Below, piece after piece: positions 41,221-52,516 of a stretch of 64,000 nucleotides of DNA. Source of the DNA: Typhlomys cinereus. Lineage: Eukaryota; Chordata; Mammalia; Rodentia; Platacanthomyidae. The stretch spans positions 913,428 to 977,427 of the forward strand of contig JALPQD010000017.1 in NCBI GenBank assembly GCA_023101885.1, in the 5' to 3' direction. Position 1 is the first letter of the stretch; the number at the start of each line of letters is the position of its first letter. Below the pieces are notes generated by a model. That model worked only from the letters and a program-made list of their open reading frames with translations, was not told the origin of the DNA and did no database searches. Position numbers and translations under genes: made by a program.

Positions 41221-41942
41221 CCTGGAACAGAGCCCAGGAGGCAGGAACCTGAGGAAGAGTCAGAGAATCAACTGAGTCCAACCCTTAACCAGGAGAGACC
41301 TTGGGAAGGGTCTGTTTTCCCCTGGTCCCCACTACAGATTAGATTTCAGCCCCACAGAATGGCTTCAATGACCGCCACATGATTCTTTACAAACACTCAG
41401 CTCGTACGCATTCATACTTCTGTCGCCCACTTGCACTGTAAGAGAGTAAAATGCTTGGTCTTCTTAAGCTGTTAAATTTGGAGATAACTGGCAATTCAGT
41501 CATGAAAACCAGTGCACTCAGCCCATCACAGCAGTGTTGATCCAGAAGTAACATAAACTTATTACCACGATGGAGGAAGAGAAGGTGCCCATGAACTTGC
41601 GTCAACCTACCAAAAAAACACTTGTATGTTGGATGTGGTCTTAGAACTGGTAGATGTGATCTTTTCTGGTAGAATTCTCCAAGCCCATCCCTCATCTAAC
41701 TGTCCACTTAGATAAGGTAGAAGTAAACTGTTCATACACTCTGAGATACAAAGAGCAGAATGCTCAAAAGACTGAAAAGTTTTGCCGGTAGACTCTGTCT
41801 GAACTGGTTGTCTTAAGAGTCTTGGGGTCTTGCCTAAGAGTGGAAGGAAGACACGTGACCCTCAAAGCAGCAAAATACAGAACAGATACACGGCAAGCAC
41901 AATGGGCTATGTGAGCCTCAGCATTCAGTAGCACCTGGCTTG
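41221..41942. other. Unique non-coding sequence
   Basis: No gene recognised. The minus-strand open frame 41387-41695 (102 codons) has no domain. Confidence 0.35.
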
Positions 41943-42317
41943 TGCCGTGGTTGGCTGCCAGTTGTCCCCCACGGGCTCCGGCTCAGGTGTCTGAATCCCT
42001 GGTTCCCAGCTGGTGGAGTTGTTTGGGAAGTTATGGAGCCTTTAGGAGGTGGAACCTGCGAAAGGAAGTATGTCACTGGGGGGTGGGATTTAAGGTTTGA
42101 TAACCCAGCCCTGTTTCTTATTCTTGCTTCTCTCTCCGCTGCTGCTGATGGCTGGTGCAACGTGAGCCGGCTTCCTACTTCTGTCATGGTGCCTGAGCCT
42201 TGCGTTCTCCACCACGATGGACTCTGTCCCCTCTGAAACCATAGGCCAAAAGATAAACTCTTTCTCCCTCAAGCTGCTTGGGTCAGAGTATGGCATCAAA
42301 GCAACAGAGGAGTCAAC
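41943..42317 (+). mobile_element. MaLR-type solo LTR
   Basis: TGGTTGGCTGCCAGTTGTCC, TTTAGGAGGTGGAACCTGCG, ACTGGGGGGTGGGATTTAAGG, CTCCACCACGATGGACTCTG, AAAAGATAAACTCTTTCTCC and GCTGCTTGGGTCAGAG, ending near GAGTCAACA. No internal region follows. Same broad family as the provirus at 31719 but a different subfamily. Confidence 0.85.
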
Positions 42318-43199
42318 ACCAGTTCTGCCTTCTGTGGGTTCAGATAAGGGAAGAGCTGTTTACTGAAAGGTAAACCATGGATGGCTTCCTGTGTTGATTG
42401 ACAGGCTTGGGGGAAGCCTTTGTTCACTAGGCATGTCCTTTCCCATGACGCATCTGACTTTAATCATATGCGTAACAGGTCATAAGAGGGCAAACAGGTT
42501 TTTCCCTTAAAACTTCATTTTGAGAGTTCGGTTTGCCTTGCTGTGCATGTGCCCCAAACCAGTACACACTGGACTGACTAATTGTCTATAATCCTTAAGT
42601 AGGTTTCAGACTGTGTTTGGTCACAAAAAGAGAGTCAGTGAGGAGCTGCTGGGGAGGATGACCTAGTGCATTGTCTGCACCAGGATGTGCACCGGGCTTG
42701 ATGCGGGCGAGGTCCCAGGTTCCTAAGCTGTGTCGGTGGGAAATGTGTGTGTCTCAAGCGAGGTTGGGTCCAGATTGTGAAACTATCCCTATACTTTTCT
42801 GCCTCAAATGGATTTCTCTTCTCTTCAGACTGCCGTCTTCTGAATGTGAGCATCTGCTATTATGACCACACTATGGTTGTAGCAACTCCAAGTCTTACCA
42901 AGTCCTAGATTGCTGTCCCAGGGAACAAAAAGAAAGTATTCTATCCAGTCTACACATGAGGAAAATTTCTCCAAAATTCCCCTATTAGAATGCCCCAGGC
43001 GTCTTAGTGGTCAGACCTGGCTGACATACCTGCTCCTAAAGTCATTCCTGGCGGAGGGGCTTGAGCTCATCATGACGGGCTGAAGCCCACCACATTTCAC
43101 TCCAGTGGCTGGGAGAGGCCTGGCTTCCCAAGAAGCAAACAGCCACCCAAAGAGGAGACGACACATTTGATATTACATTTACCCATCATAAGAAGGGGT
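42318..43199. other. Unique non-coding sequence
   Basis: No gene or confident repeat recognised. Confidence 0.35.
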
Positions 43200-43478
43200 G
43201 GGCTGGGGAGAGTGCTTAGAGGTTAAAGCATTCGCTTCACAAATAAAAAGAGCTGCGTTCAGATCCCCAGATCCCATGTAAAAATACTGGGCAGAGATGG
43301 CAGCAGCCTACAATTCCAGCTCAGAAGGCAGAGCCTGGGAAACCCCAAAGCAAAGCAATGAAGAGGCAGAGAAATCCAGGTTGATTCCTGATGTCCCCTT
43401 TGGGCCTCTACAGACACACTCAAGTGTCCTCTTGTGCATCTACAAGCATATGTGCACATGCACAAAAAAAAGAGGAGC
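43200..43478 (+). mobile_element. tRNA-derived SINE
   Basis: GGGCTGGGGAGAGTGCTTAG, GCGTTCAGATCCCCAGATCC, ATGTAAAAATACTGGGCAG, AATTCCAGCTCAGAAGGCAG, GAAATCCAGGTTGATTCC and GGCCTCTACAGACACACTC, ending in an A-rich run. Same family as 19628 and 36279. Confidence 0.92.
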
Positions 43479-45079
43479 AAACCGTGAGTCTGCACAGGTT
43501 GTGTTGTGCCGAGGAACAGCACACAGGATGGTTTAACCCAATAAAACTGTTCACAGTCCGTAAACCGGGGAAGACCACCGTTGTCTTCCACATCAGCCAG
43601 GGCCGGAATGATAGGCTCCATCTCTCTCCTTCAAGACCCCAGAGCTCAGCAGAGAGGCGTGTGGCCCTCCCTACTGCGTCACTTTCACTCACGATGCTTC
43701 ACCCACTACCAGTCATGGCCCCCCTGAGGGAGCGCGTAGCCTTCCTTTTTCCAGAGGAGGAATGCAAAGCAGCGCTGTCCGGATTGCAGTAGGCAACCGG
43801 CGCTACGATAAAGTCTTTTCTCCTTGCAGGGCTTTTGTGACATTGAGGTGAGATAAAATATTGATTCATTTCTCAAACAATCATTAAATGGTGGATCTTC
43901 CGGCTACAGAGCTGGAATGTATCATTCAGCGTCAGGAAGACAGTCGCCAAACTCCTTCAGGCAGAGCCATTGGCTAGATACCAGATACCTCGATGGATTC
44001 CAAAACCTACTGGCCCGTTCGCTTCTTTCAAGGCTCTAAGTTCTCACCTCACAAATTGTCTTCCCATTGTTTATTTCAAAGTCCTTGTGATCACCGAGAG
44101 GTCTTGACCCAATAGGACATAGAACTGAGCTGAAATATCCAGGACAATACAGTACAAGATGACAAGATATATCTCACAGTCATTCTTTTCCCTCTTATGT
44201 CTAAGAGTGGTAGAACAATGATTTGGAGCCTTGTTTCTTCACAGATCTCTTTGTGTGGCTCATGAGAGAGAAGAGATCCCTGTCTGAACCAATCCACTTC
44301 TCCCTTCAAAGCTTCTCTCAGCTAACACTGTCACCTTCTTGAAGAAGGAGGTCAAATGCTTTAATAGTATTAGAGTTGTCTATCCTGCAGGTATAGAAGA
44401 ACCCTATTTTCAGTACTTGAATACAAAGTGCCCACCTGGTCAGCTCAGGCCTATAGGGATATTCTTTTCCTTCTAGCTATGAGAAACACAGGCAGAGGAG
44501 AGTGGCCATTTTTTTTCTATCACCTCGGGTTTTCAGTGGGCTAGACTTGGAAATGGCTCTACCACTTCAGCCCACATACCACTGAAGAGAACTGTCATAT
44601 GACCACATCTTAGCTGCAAGGGAGGCTGGGAAATGTAAGTTAATTGTGTCCCCAGGAAGAAAGAACAGATTTTAGTGGACACAGTTAGCAGTCTCCCCCA
44701 CAGTCACCCACACAACTTCCTATTTTTCAACTTGGCAAGAACGGGCATCGCAGAGTATTTCTATACAACAAAATACTTGGTTTGCCAAGAGGGCAAATCT
44801 GTACTAAGAGAGGCTTCACAGACAGCTTGGTGAAGCTGATGGGAAAAGACCTGACCCACTGCCCATATTCTCTGTGGTATCTCTCCATCTAAATCCTTGG
44901 CCAGATCTTCCAATTCTAGACAGATCATAAAGGATCTAGATGTTTCCAGTCTGAGAAGCCAACACATGTTTCCTAGGTAAGAAATACTCTTTCCCAAACA
45001 GTAACCAAAAGAATAAAGGGTTATGTGGGATGCATTTTACCAGCCTCAACACTTGGTGAGAAGTGCCTCTCTAAACACC
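43479..45079. other. Unique non-coding sequence
   Basis: No gene called. 43391-43792 is open (133 codons) on the plus strand but begins inside the SINE and has no domain. An exon-shaped 18 bp segment lies at 43830-43847. The rest shows nothing recognisable. Confidence 0.4.
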
Positions 45080-45205
45080 TTCTGTTCATTTATTCACTAA
45101 ACAAATGCTCAGTAGAGACTCAATGTGTGGCAGGCTGAGCTCCTTGTGTAAGCCAGGCTATTTGTCGAGCGCCGAACAAACACTAGTGAACTGTCATAAC
45201 ATAAC
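45080..45205 (-). mobile_element. L2 3' end fragment, reverse
   Basis: TTCATTTATTCACTAAACAA, TGCTCAGTAGAGACTCAATG and TGTGGCAGGCTGAGCTCC follow the reversed L2 terminus (ttcattcactcaacaaatatttattgag...tatgtgccaggcactg). Confidence 0.65.
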
Positions 45206-45619
45206 TTTCTAGACATTATAGACTCGACCACAAAAGAATGGAAGTTTATAAATTAAATACATCGTGCAGTAAATTATCACAACAGGAAAATGGGGTGAAC
45301 AAAGAGAATCTCTCTGAGGTTAGAGAAGGGTGACCTTAAGAGTTGAAAGCTAAGCTACAAGGCAGGCAAGGAGAGAGGAAGAGAAGATAAACATTCCAAG
45401 TAGAGGGCACAGAATACACTGAGACCATGGCAAGCCACAGAGGCCAAAGAAGTGAAAGGCAGCTGGTGAGGCAGAAAACCCTGAAGCTATCATGGAAGAT
45501 ATGACTGGAGAAATAGCTAGGGTCATGAAGATCGTCACCCACCATGACAGAGCATTTGAACCTGAATCGAAATAAAATGTGGCTTGTGACGCTCTGTGGG
45601 AGAGAGATATGATTCCATT

Positions 45620-46054
45620 CTGCATTCATTGACCAGGGCTGTCACAATGAAATAGTATGGATGTGCTAAAACAATAGAAATGTCTCAGTTCTGGAGGCTA
45701 GAAGTTCAAGACCAAGACACTGGCAGGGTTGGTCCTTCTGAAGACTGTGAGGAAAACTAACCTCACACCTCTCTTCCACCTTCTGGTATCTTCTGAGTTT
45801 CCTTGAGCCAGGGCACTGCTGAGCTAGCACAATGGCTTCACATGAGCACAGCTTCTCTCCCTGCCCATAACCCAACAGGTCACTTCTGGGCAGTCTTTAT
45901 AGAAGGGCAGCAGTCATGTAGAGAGTGGTTCATACTCTCCAGTGTGATCTCATCCTAGCCAACGACATCTGCCATGGGTCTCTTTCCAATTATGGTCACA
46001 TTCTAGGCAGGAATGATTTCAACATATGCTTGGGACTCAGTTGAACAGGGACCC

Positions 46055-46055
<1 letters not shown>
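45620..46055 (-). mobile_element. MLT1-like LTR, reverse
   Basis: GGGCTGTCACAATGAAATAG, AAACAATAGAAATGTCTCAG, TTCTGGAGGCTAGAAGTTC, AAGACCAAGACACTGGCAGG, and a right part with ATTATGGTCACATTCTAGGC and TTTCAACATATGC. This is the typical reversed MLT1 order. Confidence 0.82.

Positions 46056-46056
<1 letters not shown>

Positions 46057-46104
<48 letters not shown>
46057..46104. repeat. (CT)n microsatellite
   Basis: About 48 bp of uninterrupted CT dinucleotides, immediately right of the LTR fragment. Confidence 0.96.
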
Positions 46105-46106
<2 letters not shown>

Positions 46107-46321
46107 GATCACTACATACGGGAAGAAGGGAAGGTCAAAGTAGAGGTATGAGACAATAGAAAGGATGGTGTTATGGCAAAGGCAGAAGATGGTTCTTACC
46201 AAGGCTAAGTATCAAAGGACACTCAGTTTTTTCCTAAAACCAACTTGACTGCTGATAGATTGCATTTCACTGATGAAGGAAAGGCATGAAGCAAGAACGA
46301 CTTGTAAGTTGCCAAGCAAAA

Positions 46322-46385
46322 ACAGATGCACCGTGAATTCAAGGTCAGCCTAGGCTTTGTAATGAGACCCCGCATCAAAAATGTA
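46322..46385 (+). mobile_element. B1 SINE 3' fragment
   Basis: GTGAATTCAAGGTCAGCCTAG, GCTTTGTAATGAGACCCCGC and ATCAAAAATG are the second half of B1. Confidence 0.7.
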
Positions 46386-46399
46386 AAGACAAAAGCAAA

Positions 46400-46755
46400 A
46401 ATGTTGCATGAGTATGTGATAGATTATTATTCATTTATTAAATACAAAATAACCAAAATCCTGTTGCTTGTAGGAAAATAGTAGAACTGAGGATCAACAT
46501 GATGAGCAGGTCAGACTCAGGAAGATGAATAGCATATGATACCTTCACAGGCAGAATCTACGTTGCTGTTAAAGGCATAAAAGTAGAAGGAAGACTACTT
46601 AAGAAGAAAAAGGGATGAGTAGGAACAGGATCAACCAGAGGTAATTTAATGGGAGGGTAAAAATATTGAAAGTCCATTGTATTTACATTGGAATACGCCT
46701 GTAGAAACTCATTATTTATTTTGTACAACTAGTATACTTTAATCCCAAAGTTAAT
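46400..46755 (+). mobile_element. L1 3' end fragment
   Basis: AGCAGGTCAGACTCAGGAAG, ATGAATAGCATATGATACC, GGGATGAGTAGGAACAGG and CTCATTATTTATTTTGTACAACTAG (in two parts) are typical of rodent/old L1 3' ends. Strongly decayed. Confidence 0.65.
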
Positions 46756-47235
46756 GAAAATAGAATTTCTGGCTTGAGCCAGAGGAAGATGATGAAACAA
46801 TTTATGAAATTGAAAAAGATCTTGAAGATACATGTTTTCAGGCTGGGCTTGTGTAGGATGAATGTGACGTGTCTGATTCATCCGCACAGACAGAACGAGA
46901 CACGGGTAGATGCCTGCAGCACTCGAGGCAGAGCTGTAGAGTCATTGGCGTACAGAGTGAGTGAAGCTACAAAGGAGGCGGGGGGGGGGTCCCCTCCGAG
47001 GGCACCCCGCTCTTCTCAAAAGACAGAGCATCTTGTCATGGATGCTGCCAATCTTTGCTTGTTACATCTCAGACAATCTGCACATGCCATGGGTCCTTGG
47101 GCGGTAGCCAGGAGGGAGGGAACACGCCCAAAGTTCTCCCGGGTTACAAAGCGTTCATCACTTATGACCATGAGGACCCACACGGTGCCAAGGTCCCTTG
47201 TCCCCTTAGTCACATAGCTTAATGAACACACATGC
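46756..47235. other. Unique non-coding sequence
   Basis: Contains a G-run at 46979-46990. The open frame 46774-47217 (147 codons) has no recognisable domain. Confidence 0.35.
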
Positions 47236-47310
47236 ATGCGCGCGCGCGCACACACACGCACACGCACACGTGCACACGCGCACACACACACACACACGCA
47301 CGCACGCACC
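47236..47310. repeat. (CG)n(CA)n alternating tract
   Basis: CATGCATGCGCGCGCGCGCA followed by CACACGCACACGTGCACAC-type steps: about 75 bp of alternating pyrimidine-purine. Confidence 0.95.
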
Positions 47311-48880
47311 TCATCCCTTCAGCAGAACTGACCTAAACTCTGTGAGGTTCACATGTCGCTAGAGATGATCTCACTCGCTTGCTTCAAAAGCGCTTTGGTC
47401 TGCACAGCCTGTAGCGGCAAATTTACACTTCAAAAAGCAGACAGCTTTTCCACATCTTATTCACTTAATGGGTGAGAATGTAAAATTAGTTCCGTTGCTG
47501 ATGAGGACCTTAAGCCAAATGAAAAGTGTTCATTTGTCAGCACAGACTTACAGCCTGAGACATGATTATAGAGCTAATCCAATAATGGGTTTGGATGCTG
47601 AGCATTTATTTATATACAGTTTGTCTTGTTATCTGTTGATAATCAGGACCTACAATTTACTCTTTCTTGTGCGTGGAGTGTGAAATAGCAACATCTTCCA
47701 GACATATTGCATTTAAGTACCAACATGCAAACACACACAAAAAGCACCATCATCAGCAAAATATTTTATTTGCTTTCTTTAGAGAGAGAGAGGAGAGAGA
47801 GAGAACCTATACTTGGATTCGGGCTTTTATATTTGGAACTATAGGTAGATGGTACATTTGATGTCTGTCTCTGAACTATGTAAGGGTTAAAAAAAAAAGA
47901 ACAGAAAAAGAAGAAACCAAGATTTTCCTTAATCATCTTGACCCACCCTAATCAAGCGAATTCTTCTTGCTCTCTAAAAATTCTGAACTCAAATTCTCCT
48001 ACTTTTAGACAGAATGAAAACCCCGAAAGATACCTGGGGAAAGTCTTCTTATGACTAGCTACCTAAGTCCTGCAAACGCACCGCCTGTTGCAAAGATTGT
48101 ATTATCACCATGCTCGCAAGGAAACTGCAGTAATTATCTCAGGCAAAGCCTTTCTTTAAAAAAGCGTAACTTAAAATTAAATGGAAAACCACCATGTTCT
48201 ACCAATGCTTATGGAGACCTCATGCTGCTCCATTGTATTGTTTCTTACCCCGTGGATGAACGTAAAAGTCTGTCACTAAAATACAGTGACACTTTCGGCC
48301 CAAAAGAAGCATGAAACCCAATGTTTGCAACAAGCAAGCATTTATTCTAGGAAACATTCATTGTGTATTCCGGCTATCATAAAGCTGACATCAAGCTGAA
48401 AGGAGAGACGAGACGTGTCTGGGTTAAGCATTACGCTAATTGCACATGGACAGTTCACCTGCACAACATCCCACAAACACATGGGAAATGTTAAGCAAGT
48501 TCCTTTCCATGCAACGGCCGCTTGGCCACACTTGGAAAGATCCAGAATGAATGCAGAGAGACAAGAGGGAGCCGCTACTTCTAGTTGACATCTTTCCCCT
48601 ACTGAAAGATCGCCAACTAATCAGGAGACTGGTGACCCCGATATAAGACAGGCAAAGGGGCAACAGCAGGTTTTTAAGCTGAAATATACTCCACTGTACA
48701 TTTCAGTGTTGGTGAGACAAGACACTTTATTAGGTTCTACCAGTTTGCTAAAGAAATCGCACTGGGAACATGAAAGCTTGCTGTCTGCAGGTCAGGCGTG
48801 TGTCAAGTGAGGGCTTTCCACTCGGAGTCTTGGAGAAAGATAACAAGCCAAATTAGGAGATGACTAAATGCATGCAAATC
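47311..48880. promoter_or_regulatory. Repeat-poor segment, possible regulatory DNA
   Basis: Almost no interspersed repeat over about 1.5 kb except a GA tract (47780-47803). Words such as CACTTAATGGGTGAG, GCTAATCCAATAATGGG, CAGTAATTATCTCAGG and TACGCTAATTGCACATGG carry homeodomain-type cores. Open frames are under 90 codons. Conservation is not tested. Confidence 0.32.
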
Positions 48881-49400
48881 TATATCCCAGTAATATTTGA
48901 CACTGAAGTCCAAGAGGTTTTTGTGTTTGTTTTATGCTTTTGTTGTGTTTCGTTGCGGCGCTTACTTTACCTAGGCTGGATAATTCATTGGGCCTCAACT
49001 CTGGAAGAGATTAAATGAATATAGCATACATTACATTCTTGCTTCCCTCGCAGAGACAAATTGTTCTTGTACCAGCCAGTGTAATCTGCGGAGTTTTCGT
49101 TATATAAAACACCTCAAGAAAAAAAAAATGCACCTCAGTAAGATTTACACTTTATTACTCTAATGATTCTACAAACACTTCCACAATGTGATGAAAGACA
49201 GCGCAGCCCAGCCTGATTGAGAGCTAATAAAAATCAGCACTGAAAACTGAAAAGAACGGCCTTATCATCTTTCTTTCATTTAGAGCTGATTACTGGGGGA
49301 TTATACCGCAATCACAGCTATGTGTGAGAGGTAGCTATGGGAACCAGTTTTAACTGTTTATCTAGCCAAAGATCTTAATTTAAGTTTGAACACTCTGATT
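48881..49400. promoter_or_regulatory. Candidate conserved non-coding element
   Basis: Repeat-free with GGATAATTCATTGGGCC, GTGTAATCTGCGGAG, ACTCTAATGATTCTAC, GAGCTAATAAAAATCAGC, GCTGATTACTGGGGGATTA and GGCCTTATCATC. Closely spaced TAAT, GATAA and GATTA words, even composition and absence of repeats are typical of vertebrate enhancers. Confidence 0.38.
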
Positions 49401-50120
49401 CATTTATATGTAAGACACCAAGGAGACAACATGGAGAAGAAACAGATGCGTCCTTGTTCCTTCTATTTAACTTCATAAGCTACCAGCCAATTTGTCTTTC
49501 AGGGACAAAATTAATTTCTGATGACAATGTGAACAAGTAATAAACTAGAAGTTCCTGTCCTGGGAAACTTGTTAATGCCATGTAATGTTCTGGAGTTATT
49601 TGGGAGGGGAAAAATGAGATTTGCTCCTGGAGTTACAGAGACGCCTGGAACAGACTTGTCTTTGTCACAAGTCTTAGTCACTCCTGCAGAGCCTTATGAC
49701 ACCTTTTCTAGAGGTCGATTTGGGAACGTTCAAAAGAAACCATGTTGCTGACCATTTCTTTCCTCTGGGGTATTTTTAAAATCCTGGTCTCCCTTCATCT
49801 TATCCCCATGATGCAGACCCGCAGACCGGTTCACAGTGTGAACTCACAGCTCCCTGCCGCCCAGCCCTGGCCCAGGGGCAAAGTGACTAATGATGGCTGG
49901 TGAGTCACAGGACCTACTTCTTGGATGCCATGTTGCTGTGGAGTACAACCCGTTGCCGGCCCGCACTGGCCCCAGAACATGGACTTCCCGGGGGAAGGCA
50001 TCAAATGGTCCTGGACCAGTCGCAGAGGGGGGAGTCTGTGCAGTCGACCAAACACAGGCACATACAGTCTCCTCCTTGGGTCATAAGACTGACCATCTTC
50101 CTGTTAGAGATAACGATCAC
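49401..50120. other. Unique non-coding sequence
   Basis: No gene or repeat recognised. Open frames on both strands at 49831-50162 overlap and lack domains. Confidence 0.35.
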
Positions 50121-50290
50121 ATGACTAATAACAAAAGCTGGCATTTATCGAACACTCCCTAGATACCAGAAAATTAGATTGACACTCTGTATACATGAGC
50201 TCATTTAATTAGCACCAAAGCCTCATGTGTAAATTGTCTTAAGGCCATTTTATAACCGGGGAAACTGAGTCATTAGACAATCTAAATTAC
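50121..50290 (-). mobile_element. MIR SINE fossil, reverse
   Basis: AGCTGGCATTTATCGAACAC, TCCCTAGATACCAGAAA, ATACATGAGCTCATTTAATT, TTAAGGCCATTTTATAACC and GGGGAAACTGAGTCATTAG follow the reversed MIR order well. Confidence 0.88.
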
Positions 50291-50719
50291 CAACTAGAAA
50301 GACCAACCTTCAAATGCTATTCATCAGTCTCTAAAACTAACGGTTTGAGCTGACAGCAAAGTCAGGCCGTTACTACTTTCTCATCTGATCTGCACCCATT
50401 TTCCTTAGTCTCTCTGGACCCTGTTCCACCCGGAGTCCATAGGTTCTGGGCACGGTCTCCCCAGCTGCCTCCCCAGCTCTGCTCTGGGGGACCCCCCACG
50501 GCATAATAGCTATTCATTAGTGCACTTCTGAAGTCTTGATCTCCCTCAGCCCCCGACAGTTCCCACATGCTCCCCATGAAAGATCCTTTCCCAGAAACAC
50601 TTTTGAAGAAAGTCTAAAGTAAGCTGGAAAGTAACACGTTTCATCTCAAGCGGGGACAGGGATTTGAGAAAAGGAGAGAAAAGCGGGCAGGTCTTTGGGA
50701 TCTGAAAGAGGGTCCTACA
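50291..50719. other. Unique non-coding sequence
   Basis: No gene or repeat recognised. Confidence 0.35.
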
Positions 50720-51000
50720 CGCTGCGCTCGCAGCTCTGGGGACACGTTTCACGGAACCCAGAGCGCATCTGTATTTGCGCGTGGAAAGCTTCCCCTGGTC
50801 CTTGGCCACCGTAACGACTCGGGGTTCTGCTGAGCCCTTCATCCAGAGGGGGCCCTGCCCTGCAGGCGCGGATCCAGAGGGGAGCTCGCGGTAGCATCAC
50901 CTCCTGTCCCCACCAAGGAGAGAAGGTCCACGGGGCGGGGGGAGGGGGAGAGAAGGGCGACACGGACCAGCAATTTCACTGCAGAGACACCCGAATTAAC
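50720..51000. promoter_or_regulatory. CpG-rich patch
   Basis: By hand about 21 CpG in 280 bp of roughly 60 per cent GC, well above the surroundings. It contains GGGGCGGGGGGAGGGGG (an Sp1/G4-like run at about 50934-50950). Too short for a strict island but worth methylation or promoter checks. No supported exon. Confidence 0.55.
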
Positions 51001-51762
51001 GCCCCACTGCCTGGAACTTGGGCCCCACAGTGCAAAGCAGGCCTGGCGATGCCAACCATGGAACACCCAGAAATGCCCACAGGACACGTGGGTAAGCTTG
51101 CTGCTTCTTAAACCTAACCTGCCCCCCCCCAGGGAGGAGGGCATCAGGACCATTTCTGCACCGCTGGGTTTGCTCACCGTAGCCGAGGTGACCCAGCATG
51201 AGGGAAGGAGGAGACACGAGTTGCTTGGGATGGCGTAGAGAGCTGCTTCCCTTGCCGGGTAAAAAACTCGCGTGTAAGTGTAACCCGGTCACCCCGCGGC
51301 ACCCTGCGGGCCCAGAATCAGGTGAACAGTCTGGATCCCAGACTGTAGAAGTGGCTCCACTTGAGTCGCTCTGAGTCTCTACGGAGCTTCCACGGAGATG
51401 TGCCTGACATCTGGAGGTCCCCTCTCCCTTCTCTCTTCCACCTCCAGCACTCACTCCAGGTGGTCTCCTCTGTTAGCCTTCCTTGAAGTCCTCGAAGGTG
51501 GGCTAAGCACCCCTTTATGTTTCCACAGCGTCGTCTACAGATCCCAGGAATTACACATCCCACGCCCCGTGACATGAGAGCACGGTTTCCTGGGGACCCG
51601 TGTGTCAACTAGGTGGGTTAAACACGTCACAAGCAAGTGTCTTGTCGCCTTGCAGTCAGCCACGCAGCTGCCTTCCCCCGGGAGCAGGTGCCACACCTGT
51701 GGTCAGCAAGACCAAGGGGCCACAGATACCCTGGGTCAGAGCTGGAATTCCAAAGGACTCCT
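51001..51762. other. Unique GC-rich sequence
   Basis: GC-rich, with overlapping minus-strand open frames up to 152 codons (50839-51608) but no domain. A C9 run lies at 51122-51130. No known repeat. Confidence 0.35.
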
Positions 51763-51877
51763 GAGCCGGGCGAGGCAGTGCTGCCTAGAATCCCCACCAC
51801 AGGCAGAGATCAGGAGTTCAAGGTCAACTTGAACACAGTAAGTTCAAGGCCAGTCTGGGAGATGCTGAGTAAAGAAA
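51763..51877 (+). mobile_element. B1-type SINE
   Basis: GAGCCGGGCGAGGCAGTGC, CCTAGAATCCCCACCACAGG, AGATCAGGAGTTCAAGGTCA, then a second copy of the GTTCAAGGCCAGTCTGGGAG block. The doubled block is a local duplication. The A-rich end has become a (GGAA)n tract. Confidence 0.82.
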
Positions 51878-52072
51878 GGGAGGAAGGAGGAGGAAGGGAG
51901 GAGGAAGGAAGGAGGAAGGAAGGAAGGAAGGAAGGAAGGAAGGAAGGAAGGAAGGAAGGAAGGAAGGAAGGAAGGAAGAAGGAAGGAAGGAAGGAAGGAA
52001 GGAAGGGAGGAAGGAAGGGAGGGAAGGCGGGAGGGAGGGAGGGAGGGAGGGAAGGAAGGAAGAGAGAGAAAT
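51878..52072. repeat. (GGAA)n microsatellite tract
   Basis: About 195 bp of GGAA/GGGA units. Open frames through it (Lys-Glu-Gly-Arg repeats on the plus strand and Ser-Phe-Leu-Pro on the minus strand) are artefacts. Confidence 0.97.
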
Positions 52073-52379
52073 GAAAAGAGAATAACAAAAAAAGAAAGCA
52101 GGACTTCCAGCCCTCTCCCTCCCCCCACCCCCCCAGCCCCTTCAACTCAGACTTTCCCCTTTGCTCACTAATCGGTACCCTGAGGCTAGGTTTATAGCAC
52201 ATGGATTTATAGCACATGGATGCCCAGGCGTTTGCAGACACCTGTTGAGCATCGCCACTGGAGGAGGCTCCTGACGAGCTGAGCGACCCACAGCAAGATG
52301 ACGCAGTACATGATCCTCATTAGCCTTGAGCTCCAGCAGTCAGCGACGTAATGTGCCGGTGACGACTGAACTTTTGACG

Positions 52380-52516
52380 GGGGGGGGGGGGGGGGAGGGG
52401 AGAGGGGGGAGAGAGAGGGAGAGAAGGAGGGAGAGGGGGAGAGAGAGAGGGAGAGAGAAGAGAGAGGGGGAGAGACAGAGGAGAGAGGGGGAGAGAGGAG
52501 AGAGAGAGAGAGAGAG
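52380..52516. repeat. G-run followed by (GA)n tract
   Basis: A run of about 17 G at 52380-52396 (one G-to-A break soon after), followed by about 120 bp of GAGAGG/GGGAGA purine repeats. Potential G-quadruplex and H-DNA. Confidence 0.95.

Noticed and set aside
50839..51608. Overlapping minus-strand frames in GC-rich DNA (up to 152 codons)
   Set aside because: Several frames overlap on the same strand, none shows a domain, and no consensus splice borders bound them.
51637..52241. Frames of 143-145 codons on both strands
   Set aside because: They cover a (GGAA)n microsatellite, and both strands being open is a property of the repeat.
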